Shown here: positions 7,692 through 15,034 of the stretch, piece after piece
Layout: every line of letters begins with the position of its first letter
How positions within the stretch are numbered: position 1 is the stretch's first letter
DNA from: an uncultured Collinsella sp.
GTDB taxonomy: Bacteria > Actinomycetota > Coriobacteriia > Coriobacteriales > Coriobacteriaceae
DNA: 15,731 nucleotides
Direction of reading: 5' to 3'
NCBI GenBank assembly: GCA_902489955.1
Contig: CABUBY010000031.1
Coordinates: forward strand, 1 to 15,731
Position numbers and translations under genes: made by a program
The notes under the pieces: generated by a model
What the model was told of the DNA's origin: nothing
The model's input: only the letters and a program-made list of their open reading frames with translations
The model's database searches: none

Positions 7692-8573
7692 TTACTGGTC
7701 GGTCGGCTTGGCGACGCCGGACTCATCGGACCAGAGCTCGACACCCTTGTTCTTAAGGTAGTTGTCGGCATAGGCGCGACGGCCGCCGGGCTTGGCGGTG
7801 AGGTCGCCCATCATATTGGAGAAGCCGCCATCGACCTTGATGGCGTCGCCGGTGGTAAAGTCCGAGCGCTTGGACGCCAGGAACATGACGGCGTTGGCGA
7901 TATCGCTGACCTCGCCGATGCGACGCGTGGCGATCAGACGGCTGCGGCTCTTTTCGACCTCGGGATCGGCGTAGAAGTTGGCTGACATCGGGGTCTTAAC
8001 GAAGCAAGGCTCGACGCAGTTGGAGCGCACGCCGTAGGGGCCCCACTCGGCAGCCAGCATCTTGGACATCATGTTGACGCCCGCCTTGGTGGAGCTGTAC
8101 ACGCCCGAGAACGTCTCGGGGGAGTGGCTGGCGACGGTCGAGATGTGCACCAGGCGGCCCTGGCCGGCCTTGATCATCTCGCGACCAAAGCGCTGCGAGG
8201 TGATGAAGTAGCCGGTGAGGTTGACGTTGATGACCTCATTCCAGTCGGAGAGCGGCAGGTCCTCCATGGCGGCGAAGCGCAGGATACCGGCGGTGTTGAC
8301 GAGGACGTCGACGCGACCGAAGTCGGCGATGGTGGCGTCGACGGCGGCCTGAACCTCGGCCTCGTCGGTGGCGTTCATCTTGTAACCCTCGGCGTGGATG
8401 CCAAACTCGGCAGCGAGGTCGGCGGCAGCAGCCTTGACCTTCTCCTCGTCCAGGTCGAGCAGGACGACGTTGGCGCCGTTGCGGGCGAACTCGCGGCAAA
8501 TCTCGACGCCCATACCGCCGAGCGCGCCAGTCACGGCGCAGACATCGCCCTCGAGCTTAAGCCAATTGCTCAT
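7692..8573 (-). CDS. Short-chain dehydrogenase/reductase (SDR)
   Basis: A 293-residue classical SDR oxidoreductase, a cytoplasmic NAD(P)-dependent alcohol/ketone dehydrogenase. Cofactor motif TGALGGMG (15-22); D40 at the end of the second strand favours NAD over NADP. NTAG at 93-96 corresponds to the structural NNAG motif. Catalytic YSSTK (Y159, K163). The position 13 residues before the Tyr, normally Ser, is T146, next to S145, a small departure. The C terminus (about 252-293) is longer than the usual ~250-residue fold and ends in a polar tail. A GAAGGGAAG ribosome region precedes the ATG. It is the promoter-proximal gene of the three-gene set and is divergent from a LysR gene, so it is likely induced by the pathway substrate. 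The N-terminal sequence is reminiscent of polyol or gluconate-type SDRs, but the substrate is unassigned. Confidence 0.9.
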   Translation of the reverse strand: MSNWLKLEGDVCAVTGALGGMGVEICREFARNGANVVLLDLDEEKVKAAAADLAAEFGIHAEGYKMNATDEAEVQAAVDATIADFGRVDVLVNTAGILRFAAMEDLPLSDWNEVINVNLTGYFITSQRFGREMIKAGQGRLVHISTVASHSPETFSGVYSSTKAGVNMMSKMLAAEWGPYGVRSNCVEPCFVKTPMSANFYADPEVEKSRSRLIATRRIGEVSDIANAVMFLASKRSDFTTGDAIKVDGGFSNMMGDLTAKPGGRRAYADNYLKNKGVELWSDESGVAKPTDQ

Positions 8574-8599
8574 AGGAACTTCCCTTCTTGTGCCTCCCG

Positions 8600-8626
8600 G
8601 TGGGTCGCTCCCATTAACCGACCCAC
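8600..8626 (-). promoter_or_regulatory. Leader hairpin upstream of the SDR ribosome site
   Basis: A perfect 8-bp stem, GTGGGTCG (8600-8607) with CGACCCAC (8619-8626) and an 11-nt loop, in the 5' leader of the SDR operon, 27 nt before the ATG and close to the GAAGGGAAG ribosome region. It may affect translation or mRNA stability. No riboswitch class is recognised. Confidence 0.4.
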
Positions 8627-8642
8627 GTGGTTTTCGCTGGTT

Positions 8643-8678
8643 ATCGTATGCTTTGCATTTGCGCAGGTGAATTGCATA
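8643..8678. promoter_or_regulatory. Candidate LysR operator overlapping the SDR operon promoter
   Basis: A 32-bp imperfect dyad (8647-8678; 11 of 16 half-site positions match) has ends TATGC/GCATA and an exact GCGC centre. On the minus strand TTCACC (8671-8666), a 17-nt spacer and TACGAT (8648-8643) make a plausible sigma70 promoter for the SDR operon lying on the dyad. On the plus strand a TATACT box at 8707-8712 may serve the LysR gene. LysR proteins typically bind such dyads in divergent gaps (T-N11-A type). The regulatory role is inferred from position and symmetry. Confidence 0.45.
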
Positions 8679-8805
8679 TTTGTTAGAATGGCGTTAACCG
8701 TAGGTTTATACTGTGCGATGCAGTTTATCTCAATCGAGCGCGTGACCTGCCAAAACGACCCCCTGTGGCGCCATGCGTTCACAGGCGCGAAAACGGGAGA
8801 TTGAC

Positions 8806-9684
8806 GTGTACGATCGACGACTCGAGGCCATATCGGCCGCCGCGGAGCTGGGAAGCTTCTCACGTGCGGCGGCAAAATTGCGCGTGTCGACCCCGGCGCT
8901 CGTCAAACAGGTGTCGGGTTTCGAGGCCGAGTTTGGCATCACGTTGTTCGAGCGCTCGCATTCGGGTGTTAAGGTGACGCCGGCGGGCGCTCTGCTGGTG
9001 GACGACGCGCGCTCGATCATGCGGCAGTCCGAGGACGCGCTGCGCCGCGCCCGACGCGCGGCGGGCGATGGCGGTGCCGTGCGTCTGGGTGTGTCGATGA
9101 TGTGCCCGGGGCGCCAAACGCTGTCGATGTGGTCGGGCGTACACGAGCTGGAACCGTCGCTGCGATTTGAGATCGTGCCGGTAAGCGACCTCTATGACGA
9201 GCGCGAGACCGTCATGCGCAGCCTCGGTCGTGAGGTCGATGTGGTGCAGTCGAGTTTTTCGACCCCGCGCTGGGGTGACGCCTGCCAAAAGCTCCGCATT
9301 GTCAACGTGCCGTTTTATATCGACCTGCCGCGCACGAGCCCGCTGGCGCGCAAGAATCGCATTACGGTCGCCGACTTGGAGGGTATGCGTCTGCGCGTGC
9401 TCCGCCACGGCAACGACGCTATGGACAGCCTGCGTATCGATCTGTTGGCCGACGGCGGCGTAGACGTGATCGACGTGGACAGCTTTGACTTTGCGCTCTT
9501 TAACGAGGCAGAGGAAAAGGGCGACGCGGTGCTCACCTGCGGCGCATGGTCGGGGGTGCACCCGGCCTTTGTGGGCGTGCCGTTCCTGTGCGGGCGAGAG
9601 GTGCCGGTCTTTCTGCACTACCCGCTCGAGCCCACCCTCCAAGTCCAAAAATTCGTCAACGCCATGGCCCAACTCCTCAAGTAG
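8806..9684 (+). CDS. LysR family transcriptional regulator
   Basis: A 292-residue DNA-binding regulator. The N-terminal winged HTH (about 1-62) has RRLEAISAAAELGSFSRAAA and the HTH core at about 18-37, followed by TLFERSHSGVKVTPAG. A linker helix (about 63-90) leads to the periplasmic-binding-like effector domain (about 91-290). The GTG at 8806 is chosen over the ATG at 8773: GGGAGA sits 5 nt before it, and the family normally starts a few residues before the RxLEA motif. It is transcribed away from the SDR-MFS-oxidoreductase genes across a 232-bp gap containing a suitable dyad, the classic LysR arrangement, so it probably controls those genes and itself in response to the pathway substrate. 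The effector cannot be deduced. Confidence 0.9.
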   Translation: MYDRRLEAISAAAELGSFSRAAAKLRVSTPALVKQVSGFEAEFGITLFERSHSGVKVTPAGALLVDDARSIMRQSEDALRRARRAAGDGGAVRLGVSMMCPGRQTLSMWSGVHELEPSLRFEIVPVSDLYDERETVMRSLGREVDVVQSSFSTPRWGDACQKLRIVNVPFYIDLPRTSPLARKNRITVADLEGMRLRVLRHGNDAMDSLRIDLLADGGVDVIDVDSFDFALFNEAEEKGDAVLTCGAWSGVHPAFVGVPFLCGREVPVFLHYPLEPTLQVQKFVNAMAQLLK

Positions 9685-9727
9685 CCAAAAGAGTCCCGTC
9701 CCAAATTAGCTACCCTTTGCTACGGGT

Positions 9728-10819
9728 TTAGCGGTCCTCGCGTTGCGGCCCGGCTGCCTCGGCTGTCTTTACGCGGTTCTTGTCGATGTACATGTTTTTG
9801 TCGGCCTGGGAAAAGAGCTCGCGCATCGTAGGCGGTTCATCAAAATCACTGGAAAGCGCGAAGCCCACCGCATAGCTGATGGGCATGTCGGGGTGAGCCT
9901 CGGAATACTCGTTCACGTTCGCACGGACCCGAGCGAGACAGGACTCCACGGCAGCCCGATCGGAATCCCGCAGCACCGCGATAAACTCATCGCCGCCGTC
10001 GCGGCCCACAAAGCAGGTCTCCGACGCCACGCGCCCCAGCTGCTGGGCAAAAGAACGGATATATTCATCGCCCTTCTCATGACCGAAGTTGTTATTGACC
10101 GTATGCAGATTGTTAAGGTCGAAGACGCACACCGCAACGGGCGCCTCCGCGGAGACAGGCTGCTCCTGCCCCAAGACCTCCTCGCACTTGTTCTTGTTGG
10201 GCAGTCCTGTGGCTTCGTCGAGATAGACTTTGTTCTGCAGTTCGCGATTGAGCGCGGCAGTTCGCACCGCGCGAACAAGTTCGACCGCAAAGGTCGCCAC
10301 CAAGCCCATGATGTCGATGATCACCAGGCCCTCGAGATAGTTGAGCGCCGACGCCTTCTCCTGAGAGTAGTCCTCCGCGAGTCGTGTAGCATCGTCACAA
10401 ATACCAAAGAACTCCTCGCTCATCGCGATGATATCGGTGTTCTCGTAGCCGACTTCACGCACACGGGCAATCTCGGTGCAAAGCTCATCAAAATAATTTG
10501 CAAGCTCGGTCATTTTTGCCTGATACTCATCGTCGTCGAGACGGACGAGGTTGAGGTCGTCACTTCCGTAACGCAAACCGTTGATGTATGAATCCACGGC
10601 TTTGAGCAGGTCATCTTGAGGCTGGCCCGCATCCTCGAGCTTAACGATTCGCTGCGTGGTACCGCGCACCAGACCGGCGTAGTTGACCACACGCGCCGTG
10701 CCCTGGATATCGGAGACGAGCAGCATAACATTGATGAAGAAGAAGATGAGAACTGCCGTGAGCACCATCATGAGCAGGCGCACCGCCTGTCCGGCCTTCT
10801 TGGCGACAGAAGTATTCAC
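9728..10819 (-). CDS. Membrane diguanylate cyclase with NarX/PilJ-like sensor and GGDEF domain
   Basis: A 363-residue protein predicted to make cyclic di-GMP from two GTP. TM1 lies at about 12-36 and TM2 at about 161-185. Between them an extracytoplasmic helical sensor (about 37-160) begins with NYAGLVRGTTQRIVKLED, a pattern typical of NarX/PilJ-type four-helix sensors. The GGDEF domain spans about 197-355: DEATGLPNKN (201-210), FDLNNLHTVNNNFGHEKGDE (metal/GTP site), and the intact catalytic GRDGGDEF with GGDEF at 275-279. The allosteric I-site RxxD expected 9 to 6 residues before GGDEF is absent (SETC), so feedback inhibition is probably lost. The start is a GTG at 10819 with GGGGAG 7 nt before it. 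It is monocistronic and converges with the LysR gene over a 43-bp gap with only weak hairpin potential. The signal sensed is unknown. Confidence 0.9.
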   Translation of the reverse strand: MNTSVAKKAGQAVRLLMMVLTAVLIFFFINVMLLVSDIQGTARVVNYAGLVRGTTQRIVKLEDAGQPQDDLLKAVDSYINGLRYGSDDLNLVRLDDDEYQAKMTELANYFDELCTEIARVREVGYENTDIIAMSEEFFGICDDATRLAEDYSQEKASALNYLEGLVIIDIMGLVATFAVELVRAVRTAALNRELQNKVYLDEATGLPNKNKCEEVLGQEQPVSAEAPVAVCVFDLNNLHTVNNNFGHEKGDEYIRSFAQQLGRVASETCFVGRDGGDEFIAVLRDSDRAAVESCLARVRANVNEYSEAHPDMPISYAVGFALSSDFDEPPTMRELFSQADKNMYIDKNRVKTAEAAGPQREDR

Positions 10820-10885
10820 AAGTTCACTCCCCTAAATGACAAAAGAACAGGTAGCACGCAGTGTGCTGAAATTCATGGGTGGTTA

Positions 10886-10913
10886 ACTCTACCATATGGG
10901 CCAGCAGCCTCAA
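10886..10913 (-). promoter_or_regulatory. Weak candidate promoter for the diguanylate cyclase gene
   Basis: On the minus strand TTGAGG (10913-10908), a 16-nt spacer and TAGAGT (10891-10886) each match 4 of 6 consensus bases, about 66 nt before the GTG start. The leader between them also holds a small AGCAC/GTGCT hairpin near 10853-10867. Confidence 0.3.
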
Positions 10914-11009
10914 ACTGCAGCAGACGCTCGTCCAAATTGGCGTGACGCTTGCCTTGTTGTTCTTGACCTGGCCGCGCTATCGGACATGCTTCTGGTCTTG
11001 GATCACCAT

Positions 11010-11195
11010 GGGAAAGCTCATCCCGTTTTGTGCGTCTAGAGTGGGAAGCGGCTTCCCAAAGGTGCCGTTAGGGGAAATCACATCCCGGTTTACCCCCTTG
11101 AAATGGGATGCCGTTTCCCGGAGGGGGTCCAGCGGGAAACGGCATCCCATTTTGGGCCCGAAAAGTGGGATACGGTTTCCGGCCGGCATGAAAAA
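11010..11195. repeat. Three tandem 62-bp units carrying six phased palindromes
   Basis: Six copies of a 15-nt palindrome-like module, GGGAW-N5-WTCCC, start at 11010, 11043, 11072, 11105, 11134 and 11167 (the last ends TTCCG). Spacings are 33, 29, 33, 29, 33, so the true unit is 62 bp, repeated three times (11010-11071, 11072-11133, 11134-11195). Odd modules read GGGAAA-N3-CATCCC followed by a T-rich RKTTTR; even modules mostly read TGGGATRCGGTTTCC. Bases between modules are not conserved. Modules 4 and 5 also form a 19-bp perfect inverted repeat (11101-11119 with 11134-11152). 62 is not divisible by 3, so this is not a protein repeat. No gene is seen in it. Confidence 0.85.
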
Positions 11196-11227
11196 GCCTC
11201 CGCAGCTCGTGTGGCTGCGGAGGCTTT
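11193..11227 (-). terminator. Bidirectional terminator after the ABC exporter operon
   Basis: A perfect 14-bp stem, AAAGCCTCCGCAGC (11193-11206) with its complement at 11214-11227 and a 7-nt loop. On the minus strand it is followed by a T5 tract (GCTTTTTCATG), on the plus strand by CTTTATT. It ends transcription from the ABC operon, about 125 bp past its last stop codon. Confidence 0.88.
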
Positions 11228-11255
11228 ATTCGTTGCGGCGCATTGTGTTTGGGTC

Positions 11256-11343
11256 GCTGAGATGAGTCGATTTGCCCCGAAAGAGGAGGGCATTGACCTT
11301 AGGGTCATGCCCGACGAATGAGCGGCAAATCGGCCATCTCGGC
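11256..11343. repeat. 88-bp nested hairpin element
   Basis: Outer arms at 11256-11276 and 11324-11343 pair over about 20 bp with a few mismatches (GATTTGCC/GGCAAATC core; GAGATG/CATCTC ends). Inside is a second hairpin at 11288-11312 (GGGCAT/ATGCCC and GACC/GGTC). No T-run follows. It lies between the operon stop codon and its terminator, so it would be part of the 3' untranslated region of the ABC transcript. It is probably a small non-autonomous repeat. Confidence 0.6.
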
Positions 11344-11351
11344 GAGCCGAA

Positions 11352-13227
11352 CTACTCCAGCTCAAACGCTCCGGTATAGAGCTGGTAGTAATACCCGCGC
11401 TTGGCGATCAGCTCGTCGTGGTTGCCGCGCTCGATGATGCGGCCGTGGTCCAGACAGATGATTGCGTCGGAGTTGCGTACGGTGGAGAGGCGGTGCGCGA
11501 TGACAAACGTCGTGCGGCCTTCCATGAGCTTGTCCATGCCGGCCTGCACGATAGCCTCGGTGCGGGTATCGATGCTCGACGTGGCCTCGTCCAGAATCAT
11601 TGCCGGCGGATCGGCGACGGCGGCGCGTGCGATCGAAATCAGCTGACGCTGGCCCTGCGACAGCTGCGCGCCGTTGCCGGTGAGCATGGTGTCGTAGCCG
11701 TCGGGCAGGCGGGTGATAAAGTCATCCGCGCCCGCGAGCTTGGCCGCCGCGATGCACTCCTCGTCGGTAGCGTCCAGGTTGCCGTAGCGGATGTTATCCA
11801 TCACAGTGCCGGTGAACAGGTTCACGTCCTGTAGCACGACGCCCAGCGAGCGGCGCAGGTCGGCCTTGCGGATCTTGTTGACGTTGATGCCGTCGGTTGG
11901 TGATGGTCGTCTTGCCGGCACCGGTGGCGCCGACAAACGCGACCTTCTGGCCCGGCTTGGCAAACACGGACACGCCGTGCAACACCTCGTGGTCGGGCGT
12001 GTAGCCAAAGTCGACGTTGTCCATGACCAGATCGCCACGCAGCGGCACGTACTCAATTTCGCCGGTCGCGCGGTGCGGATGCTTCCACGCCCACATGCCG
12101 GTGTGGTGGTCGGCCTCCTCGAGCTGCCAAGTGTCGGGGTTGACCTGCGCGTTGACAAGCGTCACGTAGCCCTCGTCGGCCTCGGGCTCCTCGTCGATGA
12201 GCTCAAAGATACGGTCGGCGCCGGCGAGGCCCATGACCACGGCGTTGATCTGCTGCGAGATCTGGCCGATCTGTCCGCAGAACTGCTTGGTCATGTTGAG
12301 GAACGGCACCACGACGGCGATGGACAGTGCCATGCCCGAGATGCTCAGGTTGGGCACGCCCAGCGCCAGGAAAATGCCGCCTGCCAGTGCAACCAGCACG
12401 TAGAGCAGGTTTCCCAGGTTCATAAGGATGGGCATGAGGATGTTGGCGTACATGTTGGCCTTCTGCGAGACCTCGAAGAGCTTTTCGTTGCGCTCGTCAA
12501 AATCGGCCTCGGCGGCAGACTCGTGGCAGAATGCCTTGACGACCTTCTGGCCGTTCATGACTTCCTCGATATGGCCCTCGACAACGCCGAGCTCGGTCTG
12601 CTGCGCAATAAAGAAGCGCGCGGAGTTGGAGCCGAGCAGCTTGGTCATAAAGGTCATAAAGGCGACGCCTGCCACAATGACCAGGCACATCCAAACGCTG
12701 TAGTACAGCATGATAAAGAACACCGTGACGATGACGATGGTCGTCATGAGCAGGTTGGGCAGCGACTGGCTGATCATCTGGCGCAGCGTGTCGATGTCGT
12801 TGGTGTAGTGGCTCATGATGTCGCCGCGCTGGTGCGTGTCGAAGTAGCGGATCGGCAGGTCCTGCATGCGGTTGAACATCTTCTCGCGCAGCTTCTCGAG
12901 CGAGCCCTGCGTGACGATGGCCATGGCGCGGTTCCAGAACAGCGAGGACAGGATGCCGACGCCGTAGATGCAGGCGAGGGTGGTCACGAGCTGTGCGATC
13001 TTGGGCTGTGCAGCTTCCCAATCGCCCGACTGCCACGATTCGCTAATAATCTGCAGGGCGCTCTGAAGGAAGGTCGCGCCGATGGAGTTGATGATGGCGC
13101 AGAGCACCACGCCGACGACGACGAGGGGCAAAAGCACGGGGTAGAAGCCAAAGAGCGTCTTGATGAGGCGCGACATGGTGCCACCCTTGCGGTTGAGCGC
13201 GCGCTCGGCGGTCGTTGCCTTACTCAT
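11352..13227 (-). pseudogene. ABC exporter subunit (second, catalytic half), disrupted by ~44-nt deletion
   Basis: The reading frame starts at the ATG at 13227 (AGGAGG 8 nt upstream) and encodes an LmrD/YfiC-like half-transporter: six-helix TMD (about 25-330), a family-typical insert with WAWKHPH (379-385), then NBD with Walker A GATGAGKTT (433-441). After N444 (11896-11898) the frame shifts: normal sequence resumes in another frame at DGINVNKIRKADLR (codon at 11894) and runs to a stop at 11352. Compared with the partner subunit 15 residues are missing and one stray base (11895) is left, so 44 nt appear lost. The original frame continues as 33 aberrant residues to 11794. The second fragment keeps the Q-loop (VVLQD), LSQGQ signature, Walker B MILDEATSSID and AHRLSTV switch, so it is otherwise fresh. 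A sequencing or assembly error is possible. Confidence 0.85.
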
Positions 13228-15034
13228 GTGCCTCGCCTCCTTCCTGGGTCTGAGCTTGTGTTGCGGATGCCTCGGTGTCGGCTTCGACGGCCTCTTCGCC
13301 CTCGGCAGACATCTTGTTCTGCGAGGTGAAGGTCTCGCGGTAGATCTCGCTCGTCTTGAGCAGCTCGTCGTGGTTACCGATCTGCGCGATACGGCCGCCC
13401 TCCATGACGATGATGCGGTCTGCGTCCTGCACGGAGCTAATGCGCTGGGCGATGATGAGCTTGGTCGTGTTGGGCAGATAGCTTGCCAGCCCTGCGCGAA
13501 TCTTGGCGTCGGTCTTGGTGTCGACGGCGCTGGTGGAGTCGTCCAGGATCAAGATCTTGGGGCGACGCAGCAGGGCGCGCGCAATGCACAGGCGCTGCTT
13601 CTGACCGCCCGAGACATTGGAGCCGCCCTGTTCGATCCAGGTGTCATAGCCCTTGGGGAAGCCGTCGACAAACTCGTCGGCGCAGGCCAGATGTGCCGCC
13701 TCGCGGACCTCCTCGTCGGTGGCGTTCGGGTCGCCCCAGCGCAGATTCTCGGCGATGGTGCCGCTAAACAGCACGTTTTTCTGTAGCACCATGGCCACTT
13801 GGTGGCGCAAGGCGTCCAAGTCGTAGTCGCGCACGTCCATGCCGCCCACGCGCACGGTGCCCTCGGTGGCGTCGTGCAGGCGGGCGATGAGGTTTACAAG
13901 CGTGGACTTGGCCGAGCCGGTGCCGCCGATGATGCCGATGGTCTCGCCGCTCTTAATGTGCAGGTCGATATCGTCGAGCGCCTGGCGCTTCGCATGCGCG
14001 GAATACTTAAAGCTCACGTGGTCAAAGTCGATGGAACCGTCGGCAACCTCGAGCACGGGCTCGGCGGGATCGGCGATCGTGGGCTCGGCGGCTAGCACCT
14101 CGGTGATGCGGTGCGCCGATTCGTCGGCCATGGTCACCATGACAAAGATCATCGACAGCTGCATCAGGCTCATAAGGATCTGGAAGCCATAGGTAAAGAT
14201 GGAGGAGAGCTGGCCCACGTCGAACAAGGTGCCCTGGCTCGTGATGATGAGCTCGGAGCCCAGGTAGATGATGACGACGAACGCGCCGTTGACGCAGATG
14301 TTCATCATGGGGTTATTGAAGGCGAGCAGCTTTTCGGCGCGGGTGAAGTCCATCTGGACGTCGCGCGCGGCGGTGGCGAACTTCTCTTTCTCGTAGTCCT
14401 GGCGCACGTAACTCTTGACCACGCGCATGCCGGTGACGTTTTCCTCGACGGACTCGTTGAGCGCGTCGTACTTGCGGAACACGCGGGCAAAGATCGGGCG
14501 CACCTTATAGATGATAAAGAACAGGCCAAAGCCCAGCAGCGGAATGATGACCAGGTAGACCATGGCGACGCTGCCGCCCATGGCGTAGGCCATGGCAAAG
14601 GCAAAGACCAACACCAGCGGCGCGCGCACGGCGATGCGGATGAGCATCATAAAGGCCTGCTGCACGTTGTTGATGTCGGTGGTGAGGCGGGTGACGAGCG
14701 AGGAGCTCGAGAACTCATCGATGTTGGCAAAGCTGAACGTCTGGATCTTGTAGAACAGGTCGTGACGCAGGTTCTTGGCGAAGCCGCAGCTCGCATGACT
14801 GCAGGTGACGCCGGCAGCGGCACCAAAAGCGAGCGACGTCAGTGCGATGAGCACCAAAAAGCCTGCGGTGGGAAGCATCTGGGCGACGGTGGCACCGTCT
14901 TTGATGGCGTCGATCATGTCGGCGGTGATAAACGGGATCATCATTTCGCAGAGCACCTCGCCAAGCACCAGCAGCGGCGTGGCGATCGTGACCTTCTTGT
15001 AATCGCGGATGCTTCCCATGAGGGTTTTAATCAT
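13220..15034 (-). CDS. ABC exporter half-transporter, degenerate-site subunit of a heterodimer
   Basis: A 604-residue fused TMD-NBD type IV (B-family) ABC exporter subunit of the LmrC/YheI kind, which pairs with a second half to expel drugs, lipids or peptides. Six transmembrane helices span about 12-305. The NBD shows Walker A GGTGSAKST (370-378; A375 replaces the usual glycine), Q-loop VLQKN, signature VSGGQ (474-478), Walker B ILILDD (494-499) with D499 replacing the catalytic glutamate, and Q530 (IIAQRISS) replacing the switch histidine. These changes mark the non-hydrolytic site of asymmetric heterodimers such as TM287/288. The tail (575-604) is acidic and polar. The ATG at 15034 overlaps the MarR stop by 8 nt and its own stop overlaps the next gene by 8 nt, so the three are translationally coupled. 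GGAGG precedes the start. Confidence 0.93.
   Translation of the reverse strand: MIKTLMGSIRDYKKVTIATPLLVLGEVLCEMMIPFITADMIDAIKDGATVAQMLPTAGFLVLIALTSLAFGAAAGVTCSHASCGFAKNLRHDLFYKIQTFSFANIDEFSSSSLVTRLTTDINNVQQAFMMLIRIAVRAPLVLVFAFAMAYAMGGSVAMVYLVIIPLLGFGLFFIIYKVRPIFARVFRKYDALNESVEENVTGMRVVKSYVRQDYEKEKFATAARDVQMDFTRAEKLLAFNNPMMNICVNGAFVVIIYLGSELIITSQGTLFDVGQLSSIFTYGFQILMSLMQLSMIFVMVTMADESAHRITEVLAAEPTIADPAEPVLEVADGSIDFDHVSFKYSAHAKRQALDDIDLHIKSGETIGIIGGTGSAKSTLVNLIARLHDATEGTVRVGGMDVRDYDLDALRHQVAMVLQKNVLFSGTIAENLRWGDPNATDEEVREAAHLACADEFVDGFPKGYDTWIEQGGSNVSGGQKQRLCIARALLRRPKILILDDSTSAVDTKTDAKIRAGLASYLPNTTKLIIAQRISSVQDADRIIVMEGGRIAQIGNHDELLKTSEIYRETFTSQNKMSAEGEEAVEADTEASATQAQTQEGGEAHE

Noticed and set aside
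9685..9727. Terminator between the convergent LysR and diguanylate cyclase genes
   Set aside because: Only short interrupted stems (CCCG/CGGG, TAGC/GCTA) with an 8-nt bulge and TTT; insufficient evidence.
11010..11195. CRISPR array
   Set aside because: Modules are only about 15 nt, two types alternate, spacers are 14-18 nt, and no cas genes are nearby. It does not fit any CRISPR type.
10879..11265. Small membrane-like protein on the plus strand (128 codons)
   Set aside because: It runs through the palindrome array and the terminator, has no convincing ribosome site, and its repeated residues come from a DNA repeat whose period is not a multiple of three.
11794..12158. Programmed ribosomal frameshift joining the two halves of the second ABC subunit
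   Set aside because: There is no slippery sequence at the junction, and about 15 conserved residues after Walker A are absent, which a frameshift could not restore.
11791..13329. 512-codon plus-strand open frame opposite the ABC genes
   Set aside because: Antisense shadow of the exporter genes; no recognisable domain and His/Asp/Val-rich low-complexity composition.
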